Shown here in pieces: positions 1 through 7,649 of a stretch of 26,424 nt of DNA. The first letter of the stretch is position 1. Every line of letters starts with the position of its first letter. Under the pieces are notes generated by a model. That model was not told the origin of the DNA. It was given only the letters and a program-made list of their open reading frames with translations, and ran no database searches. Location: assembly GCA_964388665.1 (NCBI GenBank), contig CAYMBJ010000056.1:1-26424 (forward strand), read 5' to 3'. Both the position numbers and the translations under genes were made by a program. Origin of the DNA: CALCCV01 sp964388665. Lineage in GTDB: Bacteria; Bdellovibrionota; Bdellovibrionia; Bdellovibrionales; Bdellovibrionaceae.

Positions 1-34
1 CAGGATAAAATATCACCCTGCTCCTAAGTACGAT

Positions 35-160
35 CTACCCATGAGTCAATACGCCGGGGCTCGCAGCTTTGAGCTTTTCTAGTCTTGCGATGGCGCGCGG
101 ATCAACAAGAGGGGTCTCGGCACCATTGTCATCGCTGCGCTCTCTCTTCTGATCTGCCAT
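35..160 (-). CDS. small hypothetical protein, 41 aa
   Basis: A 41-codon frame starts with ATG at 160 and ends with TAG at 35-37. It is preceded by a near-perfect ribosome binding site, AGGAGGT (complement of 164-170), three bases before the ATG, which is the main reason to call it a gene. The product begins MADQKRERSDDNG and is hydrophilic and highly charged, with an acidic N-terminal half and a helical segment PRAIARLEKLKAA. It has no signal peptide, membrane segment or cysteine. I do not recognise a family. It could be a small soluble regulatory protein, or the start of a longer gene broken by the stop near the window edge. The upstream side is the repeat-rich region 171-528, shared with the divergent lipoprotein gene. 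Confidence 0.5.
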   Translation of the reverse strand: MADQKRERSDDNGAETPLVDPRAIARLEKLKAASPGVLTHG

Positions 161-170
161 GGCACCTCCT

Positions 171-528
171 CAGGTCGATTGCAAGCTTCAGCACAATTGT
201 TCAACACAACTGCTTAACACAACTTCACAGTTCAACTTCACAACACAACTGCACTTTTCTTGCAATCGCATCCCTAATAGGATTCGCCGAAGCGAGCCAC
301 TTGGCAATTGTTTTTTGGCTTTGGGCGACGACTCATTTATGGATTCTAAATTTTCTCAATTCGAGAAATCGATTTTTGAGACACTAGTTTTTCGACAATT
401 GTCCAGCGCAAAAATGTTGCCCTTCCCCCCTCCCGCAGTTTATGCGCTCCTGATGTGGGCACGACCTTTGTAAAGAACTATTGTATAGAAATTTTAAAAA
501 TTTGGTCGCGCAGCGAAAGGACTCTCAA
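171..528. other. intergenic region between divergent genes
   Basis: This 358-base stretch separates the small minus-strand gene from the lipoprotein gene. Open frames across it translate to low-quality, His/Ser/Phe-rich sequence without a ribosome binding site, so I do not call a gene. It holds the inverted-repeat element at 176-268. The part from 269 to 528 is AT-rich, and I see no clear promoter consensus in it. Confidence 0.6.
176..268. repeat. 93-bp element bounded by a 10-bp inverted repeat and filled with AACACAACT repeats
   Basis: CGATTGCAAG at 176-185 is the exact inverted copy of CTTGCAATCG at 259-268. Between them, AACACAACT occurs three times (203-211, 216-224, 242-250), with related CAACTTCAC words between the copies. 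On the minus strand this lies directly upstream of the ribosome binding site of the small gene at 35-160, so in that transcript it would be a 5' leader able to fold with a long loop. No coding potential is convincing here. Confidence 0.55.
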
Positions 529-1158
529 ATGAAAAAAATTTTAGTCATCAGTCTCTGTTGTATCGCCCTACTGCAGGTCGCATGTTCGCAACAAAGCACA
601 GCTCCCTCAACTGCGCCCGCTGCGCCAGAAGCAGGACCTGAAGCTCCCGAGGTCACCTCCGACTCTGAAAATGTCGACATCGTCTTTGAAGCTGAAGAGG
701 AAACCGTTGAAGAAGCCGACAGCAATGAAAGCACAGAGGTGAGAACCATCATCTACGCCGCCAACGATTCACGCCTCTTTCACAACATTGGCAGTCTTAT
801 AGATGGAAAATGGGTGCAAGCTCCCACCGCTTCTACAACCTACAACTATTTGGTTTACGGCCCCTTCGCAACAGACTGGGGCAGCGGCAAGGGACGCGCC
901 ACCTTTGAAATCACAATTGATGACGTAAGCAAAGATGACGAAATCATCGCCAAACTTGCTGTTTTCGACGAAACCCGCCGCGAGACATTGACTCTTCATG
1001 ATCTGCATCGTTCGGAAATCGCGACGGCAGGCGCTGTTAGCAACATTGCTCTGGATTTCAATTTAGCTAATCGTGCCAACCATCAGATTCAACTGTTGGT
1101 TTACTGGATGAACAACTCAAAAATGTCGATTGGCAACATCAAGGTTGAATTGCCCTAA
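529..1158 (+). CDS. exported lipoprotein of unknown function
   Basis: The start is ATG 529, with AAAGG about eight bases upstream; it begins MKKILVIS and is preferred over an upstream in-frame TTG at 481. The product is 209 aa. A hydrophobic signal segment runs to a lipobox LQVAC with Cys19 as the lipidation site. Residues 20 to about 70 form a Ser/Thr/Ala/Pro-rich and then Glu/Asp-rich linker, typical of a tether for a surface or periplasmic lipoprotein. The C-terminal ~130 residues look like a compact beta-rich domain (IYAANDSRLFHNIGSLIDGKW, TFEITIDDVSKDD, ending IGNIKVELP), perhaps a jelly-roll or carbohydrate-binding-like fold. This is a guess from pattern only. No catalytic motif is evident. 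The gene is followed within 3 bp by the short palindromic element at 1161-1209. Confidence 0.85.
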   Translation: MKKILVISLCCIALLQVACSQQSTAPSTAPAAPEAGPEAPEVTSDSENVDIVFEAEEETVEEADSNESTEVRTIIYAANDSRLFHNIGSLIDGKWVQAPTASTTYNYLVYGPFATDWGSGKGRATFEITIDDVSKDDEIIAKLAVFDETRRETLTLHDLHRSEIATAGAVSNIALDFNLANRANHQIQLLVYWMNNSKMSIGNIKVELP

Positions 1159-1160
1159 CG

Positions 1161-1209
1161 GGCTTCTGAAAAAACTCAGAGCAGCAGATTTTCCGTTTTC
1201 AGGAGCCTG
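1161..1209. repeat. short palindromic element, copy A
   Basis: GGCTTCTGAAAA (1161-1172) pairs with TTTTCAGGAGCC (about 1196-1207) with one G-T mismatch, and starts two bases after the lipoprotein stop codon. Both the left end (CTGAAA then ACTCAGAG) and the right end (CAGCA-ATTTTCC then TTTTCAGGAGCC) match the ends of the longer element at 12950-13092. The position just after a stop codon suggests a role as transcript end or 3' stabiliser. There is no U tract. Confidence 0.6.
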
Positions 1210-1273
1210 CTAATCGGGAAATATTGATAGTTCATTTTCGCCTTCACACGGATCAAATATGAGCTTAGGCTAA

Positions 1274-3262
1274 ATGCAAATGAGCTCATTAAATGGCCAT
1301 AAAGGCAAAGACACACAATTTTTCTCCAACACCGAAGAGGCGAGCCAGTGGATTTTGGCTCATTGCCAAGATGAGATTCACTTGGCCACTCCGCTGGGCT
1401 TGGGCAAACCCAATTTGCTTCTTAATTCCATCTATTTGCATTGCAAAGCTCAACCCAAGCGCCGCCTCAACATTTACACCGCACTGTCTTTGGCGCTTCC
1501 AACTGGCAAGCAGTTTTTAGAAAAAAGATTTCTCTCCCCTTTTGTTAAAAGGCACTATGGCGAGGACTATCCCAGCCTCAGTTACATTAAAGATTTAAAA
1601 ACGAATCGCCTGCCTTCGCACATAAGCATCAATGAATTTTATATGGTGGCAGGCGCCCACCTGCATGATCCGCACATGCAGTCCCACTACACAAGTCTCA
1701 ACTACACTCACGCCGCACGCGCCCTGGCGCAAAAAGGAATCACACTTATTGTGCAAATGGTGGCCAAACGCAGTGTTGTCGACACCGAGGAGCTGCAGCT
1801 CAAAATGCAACAGGATTTGCCAGGCTCTTCCACGCAATACAGTCTTAGCTGCAATCCTGACATCACTCTTGATCTGATGGACAAACTCAAAGCCAACAAA
1901 CAGCACTATTTGTTAGTGGGTGTGGTGCATCCGGATCTCCCCTTTATGGAGGGCGATGCGGTTATCGCTGAGGATCATTTTGATGTGATTCTTGAAGATC
2001 CCAAGGCGCACCACACACTTTTTAGTTTGCCGCGCTTGCCGCTGCAGATTCAGGATCACTGGATTGGTTTTTGGGGAAGTCAGTTGATCCAGGACAATGG
2101 CACTTTACAAATTGGCATTGGCTCACTTAGCGATGCCCTGGTTAGCAGCACAATCTTTCGTCAGGAGCACAATGCTCAATATCAAAAAATCTGCCAAATG
2201 CTTTGGGCAGAGCGCGACAATGAGTTCTACCGCTATCTAGATCTCAATACCTTTCAGCGCGGCCTCTATGGCACAAGCGAAATGATCATGGATGGGTTCA
2301 TGCATCTTCGCCGCGCCAAAATTTTGATTCGCGAAGTGCTCGATCAGCACAAAGATCGACCACACTTTTTGCATGGGGCCTTTTTCTTGGGTTCCAAAGA
2401 GTTTTATCAGTATTTGCGCGAACTGCCAGATACAGAAAGAGCCAAAATCGGCATGACCCGCGTTTCTAAGGTGAATGATCTTTATGACGAAAATGAAATG
2501 GCACTTCGCCGTCAGCGCCAGAATGCGCGCTTTTTCAATACCTGTATGCAGGCCACCGTTCTGGGCGCGGCTGCATCTGAAACATTGACCAATGGCGAAG
2601 TCGTGAGTGGCGTTGGTGGCCAATACAATTTTGTGGCGATGGCTCACGAGCTTGATGATGCCAAATCCATTCTCATGCTGCGTTCTCAGCGCTATGCGCA
2701 CGGCAGGATTACAAATAACATTGTGACCGGCCACACTCAATCCACGATCCCGCGGCACCTGCGCGACCACTACATCACCGAATATGGAGTGGCCTCCACA
2801 CGAAATGCCAGTGACCAAGAAACTGTTCTGGCTATGATTCAGATCGCTGATGTCAGCGCACAGGACGAGCTATTAAAGTGGGCCCGTGATCATAAAAAGA
2901 TATCTGCGCATGCACGTTTGGCAACGTGGTCCAAAGACAACGATCTTTACTCACTGGCCAAAAAAACCCTCAGCCTGGGGCTTGAAAAGCAGTTCTCACC
3001 CTACCCATTTGGCAGCGATTTTACTTCAGAGGAGCAACGCCTCACCAGCGCCCTCCACTATCTTAAGTTGAAAACAGATCGATGGTCTGGTCGCCTAGCA
3101 GCCATCGCTTCTGCACTCCTTCCCTTTTCGCCCGTGGGCACCGCACCGGCAGAAAAATTCGAATCCGAAATACAAAGAATGAATCTCGACAGCTCCGGCG
3201 GCTTGCGCCAATGGTTCTATCGGCGCCTGCTGCTCAAGGCGCTGGTTGAGCAAGCGCCTTGA
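1274..3262 (+). CDS. acetyl-CoA hydrolase/CoA-transferase family protein
   Basis: This 662-aa protein belongs to the class I acetyl-CoA hydrolase / CoA-transferase family (Cat1, AarC, 4-hydroxybutyrate CoA-transferase type). Family members move CoA between acetyl-CoA or a related acyl-CoA and a carboxylate through a glutamyl-CoA thioester, in the cytoplasm. Visible family motifs are a GIGSLSDAL segment in the CoA-binding region (about 275-285), GLYGTSEMIMDG at 330-341, where Glu336 is the likely catalytic glutamate, and GEVVSGVGGQ at 441-450, the oxyanion-loop VGGQ. The RITNNIVTGHTQSTIP and ITEYGVA segments of the C-terminal domain follow. At 662 residues it is longer than the ~430-520 aa typical of Cat1/AarC, with about 100 extra residues after the last motif. 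The start has only a weak TTAGG upstream. The substrate cannot be told from sequence; acetate or a hydroxyacid CoA exchange is likely. Confidence 0.85.
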   Translation: MQMSSLNGHKGKDTQFFSNTEEASQWILAHCQDEIHLATPLGLGKPNLLLNSIYLHCKAQPKRRLNIYTALSLALPTGKQFLEKRFLSPFVKRHYGEDYPSLSYIKDLKTNRLPSHISINEFYMVAGAHLHDPHMQSHYTSLNYTHAARALAQKGITLIVQMVAKRSVVDTEELQLKMQQDLPGSSTQYSLSCNPDITLDLMDKLKANKQHYLLVGVVHPDLPFMEGDAVIAEDHFDVILEDPKAHHTLFSLPRLPLQIQDHWIGFWGSQLIQDNGTLQIGIGSLSDALVSSTIFRQEHNAQYQKICQMLWAERDNEFYRYLDLNTFQRGLYGTSEMIMDGFMHLRRAKILIREVLDQHKDRPHFLHGAFFLGSKEFYQYLRELPDTERAKIGMTRVSKVNDLYDENEMALRRQRQNARFFNTCMQATVLGAAASETLTNGEVVSGVGGQYNFVAMAHELDDAKSILMLRSQRYAHGRITNNIVTGHTQSTIPRHLRDHYITEYGVASTRNASDQETVLAMIQIADVSAQDELLKWARDHKKISAHARLATWSKDNDLYSLAKKTLSLGLEKQFSPYPFGSDFTSEEQRLTSALHYLKLKTDRWSGRLAAIASALLPFSPVGTAPAEKFESEIQRMNLDSSGGLRQWFYRRLLLKALVEQAP

Positions 3263-3265
3263 GCA
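3231..3265. terminator. 13-bp perfect stem-loop overlapping the stop codon
   Basis: TGCTCAAGGCGCT (3231-3243) and AGCGCCTTGAGCA (3253-3265) are perfect inverted copies around a 9-base loop. The right arm contains the TGA stop at 3260-3262. It lies between convergent genes (the next gene ends at 3288), so it could end transcription from both sides. It lacks a classical U run; only ATTTT follows at 3273-3277. Confidence 0.55.
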
Positions 3266-3287
3266 GATCTGAATTTTGGGATAGCCT

Positions 3288-4685
3288 CTAGATATTCTTT
3301 AGTATCGGCTTCAGAATCGGCGCCGCAGGCAAGCTGCGTCCCAGCGTCCGATACTCCGTGGTAGGAACTGAAAAATTACAATAAAGTGTGTTCACCACCG
3401 AATCCACAGTCAAGTAGTCCACAACTTTAAACTCCTGTGGCAGATCAGACCGCACAGTAAAGGTGTTAAAATCAAATGGCATCGACATTTGTTTCTCCTT
3501 TTTTGGGTCCAGCTTCAAATGAGTGGCACTGAGCTTCTCCGTTGAAGAATTAAAATCACTTTTGCCGAGCACATACCCACCGCGAATTCCTTTCCCGGCT
3601 AAAATTATGGTATTGGTGAGTGCATTGTGATTGGTCCCAGTATCATCAATGGCTGAGCCCTCAATCCGCATCGTTCGCGAAAATTCAGAAGACACCATCA
3701 CTGTGGTCACATCAAAAAGGCTCCTGCGTTCGTCGTAAGGAGTGGCCTTTAAAAAATCAAAGACTTCAGCAATCTGCTTAGTGTATTTGGGATAGCCCTC
3801 AGGAATTTTCTTTGCGTCCGTCGCCGCGTGAGTGTCCATAAAAAAATCATTCACACTCAGACCCAACTCTGCAGTTCGAACAATCCCACCCTTGAAATAA
3901 GTTTTGATTAGCTCCAAAGCACTCTCGAAACCATCACCGGTCGATTCAGGCTGCGCATCCTTGAGAACTGCAGCCAATGCTCTAGAGTTTCCATAGGCTT
4001 CGTGAAGCTTCTTTGCACTTTGTGCAAACCGCCCCTGGCCGCCGGCTCGAGCGCGCAATCTGGATTCAACAAAATGAAAGAGGGGGTCTTTGGGTGCCGT
4101 CAATGTCGAAGACTCAAGAAGCTGACTGATGCGCCGAGAAGCGCCCGCCGTGAGTCTCACGACCTTGTCGTAATTATCAAACTGAATGTAGAGTGACTGA
4201 CCAACTTCCAAAGCGTCAATGATACGAGGCACTCCAAGGCTTTTTTGATTCAAGATCGGCAAAAACGAATTGCCGCCAAACTCATTTCCAGAAAAAAGTT
4301 TATACAGATTTTGATCATGACCATCAAATCCTGGAGACATAAGAACGCCATTGATCACGGCGAGATCACTGAGGTGTGGCTCAAGCGCACTTGCGGTTGA
4401 GGCCATTAACAATTTCTGGCCATTCTTCCCTGTGTAGATCTCTGGCTCTGCACCCAGGTAATTCGCCTGCAGTCCTGCTTTGGTCATCTCCAGGGGCCGA
4501 CCATCAAAGGTGTAGGTCGCATCGACTCCCCCGGGAATTGTCACAGCGAGAAAGAAATGCGGCTCTTTTGCCACCATTGGTTGTGAACTCTCTTCTCCCC
4601 AGGCCCGCTGAAGTTTCAACATCGGCGCCACGCCAGCAGCCGTTGAAAGACACAGTCCTTTTGATATAAATGCTCTTCGTCTCAT
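3288..4685 (-). CDS. Tat-exported DUF1501 family protein
   Basis: Chosen start is ATG at 4685, with AAAGGA nine bases upstream, giving 465 aa that begin MRRRAFISKG. The twin arginine followed by a hydrophobic stretch and ALA-like residues is a Tat signal, so the protein is exported folded to the periplasm. The C-terminal half carries the DUF1501 signature: VSSEFSRT at about 331-338, DTGTNHN at 348-354 (the usual D-H segment) and IILAGKGIRGGYVLG at 360-374. A DTHAATD segment lies at 284-290. DUF1501 proteins belong to the alkaline-phosphatase/sulfatase-like superfamily, and their reaction is unknown. They commonly sit beside large cytochrome-like exported proteins, as here. It is the last gene of a three-gene operon; only four bases separate it from the preceding stop, so translation is probably coupled. 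Confidence 0.88.
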   Translation of the reverse strand: MRRRAFISKGLCLSTAAGVAPMLKLQRAWGEESSQPMVAKEPHFFLAVTIPGGVDATYTFDGRPLEMTKAGLQANYLGAEPEIYTGKNGQKLLMASTASALEPHLSDLAVINGVLMSPGFDGHDQNLYKLFSGNEFGGNSFLPILNQKSLGVPRIIDALEVGQSLYIQFDNYDKVVRLTAGASRRISQLLESSTLTAPKDPLFHFVESRLRARAGGQGRFAQSAKKLHEAYGNSRALAAVLKDAQPESTGDGFESALELIKTYFKGGIVRTAELGLSVNDFFMDTHAATDAKKIPEGYPKYTKQIAEVFDFLKATPYDERRSLFDVTTVMVSSEFSRTMRIEGSAIDDTGTNHNALTNTIILAGKGIRGGYVLGKSDFNSSTEKLSATHLKLDPKKEKQMSMPFDFNTFTVRSDLPQEFKVVDYLTVDSVVNTLYCNFSVPTTEYRTLGRSLPAAPILKPILKNI

Positions 4686-4689
4686 GGCT

Positions 4690-5292
4690 TCAATTCCTTT
4701 TGCTAAGCAAAAAATCTGCAGAGAATCCGGCAGCAAAGGTCATGGCTGCAAGAAACCTGTCAGGTTCGGCATCTTGGTATTCTGCATTTAAAAAATCACG
4801 CCAGTAAAGATACTCCTCTGGTGGCGCATCATAGGCCACCAGTAGCGCCCAGAATTTTGACAATAGAATTTCGTCAAAAGCTTCGCCCCTGCTCTTTTGG
4901 CACAGACTCAAGACCACATCTTTAAAGTTTTGGCTGTAGGCTTGGCGGTTACGACCCTCACAAACTCCTGCGATGTCCGCGCCAAGCATCTCCAATGCCA
5001 AGTGCCACACTGTTGCATTGAGCTCATTGGGAGTTCCATTTTTAAATTCATTGTTTCCGCCACTTTCATAGCCGCCCATTAGAGGAAGCAGCAGATTCGC
5101 AATGGATCCACTCGGATCTTCGAAGTCATCTCGAAATATAAAAATCAGCTCCTGCGAGTTGGGATGCAGAATTCGCGCAAACAGTTGGTTATTGATTTCT
5201 CGGTAACCCTTGTATCTAGCCTCTGCAGGACTTGTGTTGGTGGTGAGAATTCCAAATGTTAGGCCCACCAAAAGTCTCTCGAGTCTCTTCAT
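4690..5292 (-). CDS. small exported protein of unknown function in DUF1501 operon
   Basis: This 200-aa protein starts at ATG 5292 with a strong AAAGGAG four bases upstream. Residues 1-25 (MKRLERLLVGLTFGI...SPAEA) form a Sec signal peptide with cleavage likely after AEA. The mature part is mixed alpha/beta and acidic, with repeated Trp/Tyr/Phe (FWALLVAYD, EEYLYWRDFLNAEYQD) and two cysteines (GVCEG, LSLCQK) that could form a disulfide. I do not recognise a domain. The helical C-terminus resembles the tail regions of exported DUF1592/DUF1800-type proteins only in general flavour. It lies between the heme lipoprotein (70 bp upstream) and the DUF1501 gene (four bases downstream), so it is probably a partner or accessory subunit of those two. 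Confidence 0.8.
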   Translation of the reverse strand: MKRLERLLVGLTFGILTTNTSPAEARYKGYREINNQLFARILHPNSQELIFIFRDDFEDPSGSIANLLLPLMGGYESGGNNEFKNGTPNELNATVWHLALEMLGADIAGVCEGRNRQAYSQNFKDVVLSLCQKSRGEAFDEILLSKFWALLVAYDAPPEEYLYWRDFLNAEYQDAEPDRFLAAMTFAAGFSADFLLSKRN

Positions 5293-5362
5293 ATTGCTCC
5301 TTTCAAATGATCAAAGCACAAATGATCTCAGTATAAAAAATCAATAGACTAAAAAAGCAAAT

Positions 5363-7501
5363 TTAAGGACTTGCCGCAAACTGCTCCTGCAACCACAAAA
5401 ACAGATCTTCACGTTGACCGGCATCCATCGTGCGTTTTTTTGGCATACGAAGCTCAGGATCAGAACTGGAGATACGCTGGATCATCAGCTGAAAGGTGTC
5501 TGCGGGTGAAATTTGTTTTCCAGTGGCATCAACATGAGGAAAACCCCAAACTGATTTTCCCGAATCCGCGTCAGTAAACTGTTGCCAGTGGCGCAAATCC
5601 AGATGCCCCATGGACTCCACAGATTTATGGCAGGTGGCACAGTTTTTTTCTAAAATGGCGGCAACGGCACACGGCGGGCGATCCGTGGGATCATAGCCGT
5701 CGGGATAGTCGTAACAGACTCCAGGCTGAGTATCCACTTGCGCAAAACCTTTGCTGAGCACAATGGATTTAAGAAGCTGTTTGAGCGCGTATCCCGAGTT
5801 TTCGTTTGTGCTGTCTTGGGAAAATTTGCTTGATAGCTGCTCTTGATAGCCTCGATCGTAGGATTGATTTTCGCCAAGGACAAATTGCAGTGCTCTTTCC
5901 GTTAAGCATGATCGCACTTCTGGAGCCTCGGCCAAAATATTTAACAGATCACCAAAATTTTCGCCATAAGTATTGAGCTCGGGTCTGTTCACGGCTCGTA
6001 TATATCCGATATTGAACTTATGTGCGGCACCATCTGCAGCGAGCCAGTTTTTTTCGTAATCAGCTTTGAGCGCCGTGGCACCGTCGCTAAAGTAAATGAA
6101 CGGATTCGATTGAGAAGCATAAAAACCGAAGCCAACAATGTCTTTAAAAAAACCAGCCATAGGATCAAGTTTGTAATGACATGCATAACAGGAGGGGTCC
6201 GAACCATGCTGACCACCGCTGGCGTGATCCGGAGTTTCCACTCCGATGGGAGTCAAGTCCTCACAAAAAAATCGTTTCAAAAAATACGCCGCCCGTTTTC
6301 GATTAAAATTGGTGGAAGAATTGATCAGCTTTGCCTCAAGAAACTCGTTGCTCCAAGCGATGTACTTCAGCTGCGGCCAGCGACTCAAATAATCCATGTA
6401 CATAATATCAAACAGGCTAGAGATCTTGTAAACTTCAGGTTCAAATTCATCCCATTCATGCATAATTTGATCAAACCCAGAGACAAAGCGCCGCCAGGCC
6501 CCGCTACGATCAAAGGTCATTTTTGGCAGGTCAGGGCCGCATTCGGAATACACAATATTAAAGGCAGTATAGACCCCCGTATTGGCAACATCACTGGGGA
6601 GGCCGGCTTTATAGCCAAATTCAAACCATTTGGAAAAAAAGTCGCCTGAAAGCATTGCACAGTACTCTTCCTTCGGCAGCGGTGGGCGATGCTCCGCCAT
6701 CGCCTTCCATTCCAACAGAGACTCTTGGCGAAATTTTGCAATGGCTCGCCAACGCTGGATAGCGGGGGTGTCGCCTGGCTGGGGAGCTGAATCCGAGGGC
6801 GATGAAAGTGGAAATATGTATCTGTTGGGGCTATCAGCAAACAAGGCCTTGATGTACTCTCGGCCAGCGGCCGCCTCCGTTGCAGACTTCAGCAATGTCG
6901 GCCCACCTTTGAACAGATTGGAAAACTCCGCCATTGAAAATTGACCTTGAGCATCGCGAAGACTTTCGCCCCCATACATCCCAAACCAAAAGCGATTGAA
7001 ATGATAAATGCTCTCCGCGATTTCGGGCCGCGCGAGATAAGAATCCACCAGCTCTTCTCTGGGGAGCGCCAGGAGCTCTTCGAACGGGTCAGAGGCCAAG
7101 AGTCCATAGCCCCGCATGACCTGCAGCGCTTTGTCCAGCCACTGGATCCTCTCCCACTTTTCATCGTTAGTTTCTTTAAATTCAAATGACCGCTGATGAG
7201 AAGCGCCAAAAGGCTTTGTACGCACATCAAGCCGAAGGTTCAGATCATGACTCAACTGCTCGCGACTCCGCACCTGATAATGAAAGCCCTTGTGTTGACC
7301 ACTGACTGCGCTCCCACTATCTGATTGGGTTGGGTGATCACTTTCCGCATTGAACGCAGACCCTGCCTGCAGTGGCCCAGCTTGCGGAGCCCCAGGGTCT
7401 GCAGACGATGACCACTGATAGGAACAGCCAGATAAAGCAAAGACTGCAAGCACTACGGCAAAACACAAAGCCCCATCAAAATTTGTTTTTTCAATTTTCA
7501 T
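5363..7501 (-). CDS. large lipoprotein with two c-type heme motifs (planctomycete cytochrome-like)
   Basis: The product has 712 aa. The signal peptide ends at a lipobox ALSGC with Cys26, followed by a low-complexity Pro/Gly/Ser linker to about residue 75. The middle (about 100-420) is alpha-helical and aromatic-rich, including EELVDSYLARPEIAESIYHFNRFWFGMYGG, resembling exported DUF1549/DUF1592-type helical domains. Two heme attachment motifs are present: CYACH at 438-442, followed by YKLDPMAGFF as in DUF1588-like domains, and CATCH at 621-625 within a C-terminal cytochrome-c-like domain (LEKNCATCHKS, LDLRHW, later ELRMPKK). It is probably anchored in the outer membrane or on the periplasmic face and transfers electrons. 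It heads the operon with the small exported protein and the DUF1501 protein. The ribosome binding site is weak (TAGG), so the start is less certain. Confidence 0.85.
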   Translation of the reverse strand: MKIEKTNFDGALCFAVVLAVFALSGCSYQWSSSADPGAPQAGPLQAGSAFNAESDHPTQSDSGSAVSGQHKGFHYQVRSREQLSHDLNLRLDVRTKPFGASHQRSFEFKETNDEKWERIQWLDKALQVMRGYGLLASDPFEELLALPREELVDSYLARPEIAESIYHFNRFWFGMYGGESLRDAQGQFSMAEFSNLFKGGPTLLKSATEAAAGREYIKALFADSPNRYIFPLSSPSDSAPQPGDTPAIQRWRAIAKFRQESLLEWKAMAEHRPPLPKEEYCAMLSGDFFSKWFEFGYKAGLPSDVANTGVYTAFNIVYSECGPDLPKMTFDRSGAWRRFVSGFDQIMHEWDEFEPEVYKISSLFDIMYMDYLSRWPQLKYIAWSNEFLEAKLINSSTNFNRKRAAYFLKRFFCEDLTPIGVETPDHASGGQHGSDPSCYACHYKLDPMAGFFKDIVGFGFYASQSNPFIYFSDGATALKADYEKNWLAADGAAHKFNIGYIRAVNRPELNTYGENFGDLLNILAEAPEVRSCLTERALQFVLGENQSYDRGYQEQLSSKFSQDSTNENSGYALKQLLKSIVLSKGFAQVDTQPGVCYDYPDGYDPTDRPPCAVAAILEKNCATCHKSVESMGHLDLRHWQQFTDADSGKSVWGFPHVDATGKQISPADTFQLMIQRISSSDPELRMPKKRTMDAGQREDLFLWLQEQFAASP

Positions 7502-7597
7502 TTGTTAAACCTATCCGTGCTCGCGGGAACATGTCAAATTTTGGAAAAGGCTGACACATTGGCACCCGGGTCAAGCGTCGAAATCAACAAATTTCTC

Positions 7598-7627
7598 TTG
7601 AATATTGAGTGAATTCCTAGCGATAGT
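7598..7627 (+). promoter_or_regulatory. possible promoter of glnS
   Basis: TTGAAT at 7598-7603 and GATAGT at 7622-7627 are 18 bases apart, a plausible sigma-70 -35/-10 pair, putting the transcript start about 15 bases before ATG 7650. This is a consensus match only. Confidence 0.35.
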
Positions 7628-7649
7628 AGGGGCAACTGAAAGAGGCGAT

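Noticed and set aside
85..473. Overlapping plus-strand open frames in the first 480 bases
   Set aside because: Low-complexity, His/Phe/Ser-rich translation of repeat DNA, with no ribosome binding site.
2237..2818. 193-codon minus-strand frame inside the CoA-transferase gene
   Set aside because: It is a shadow of a well-supported gene on the other strand.
6020..6649. 209-codon plus-strand frame opposite the heme lipoprotein
   Set aside because: It is a shadow of the minus-strand gene, whose CXXCH motifs and lipobox are clear.
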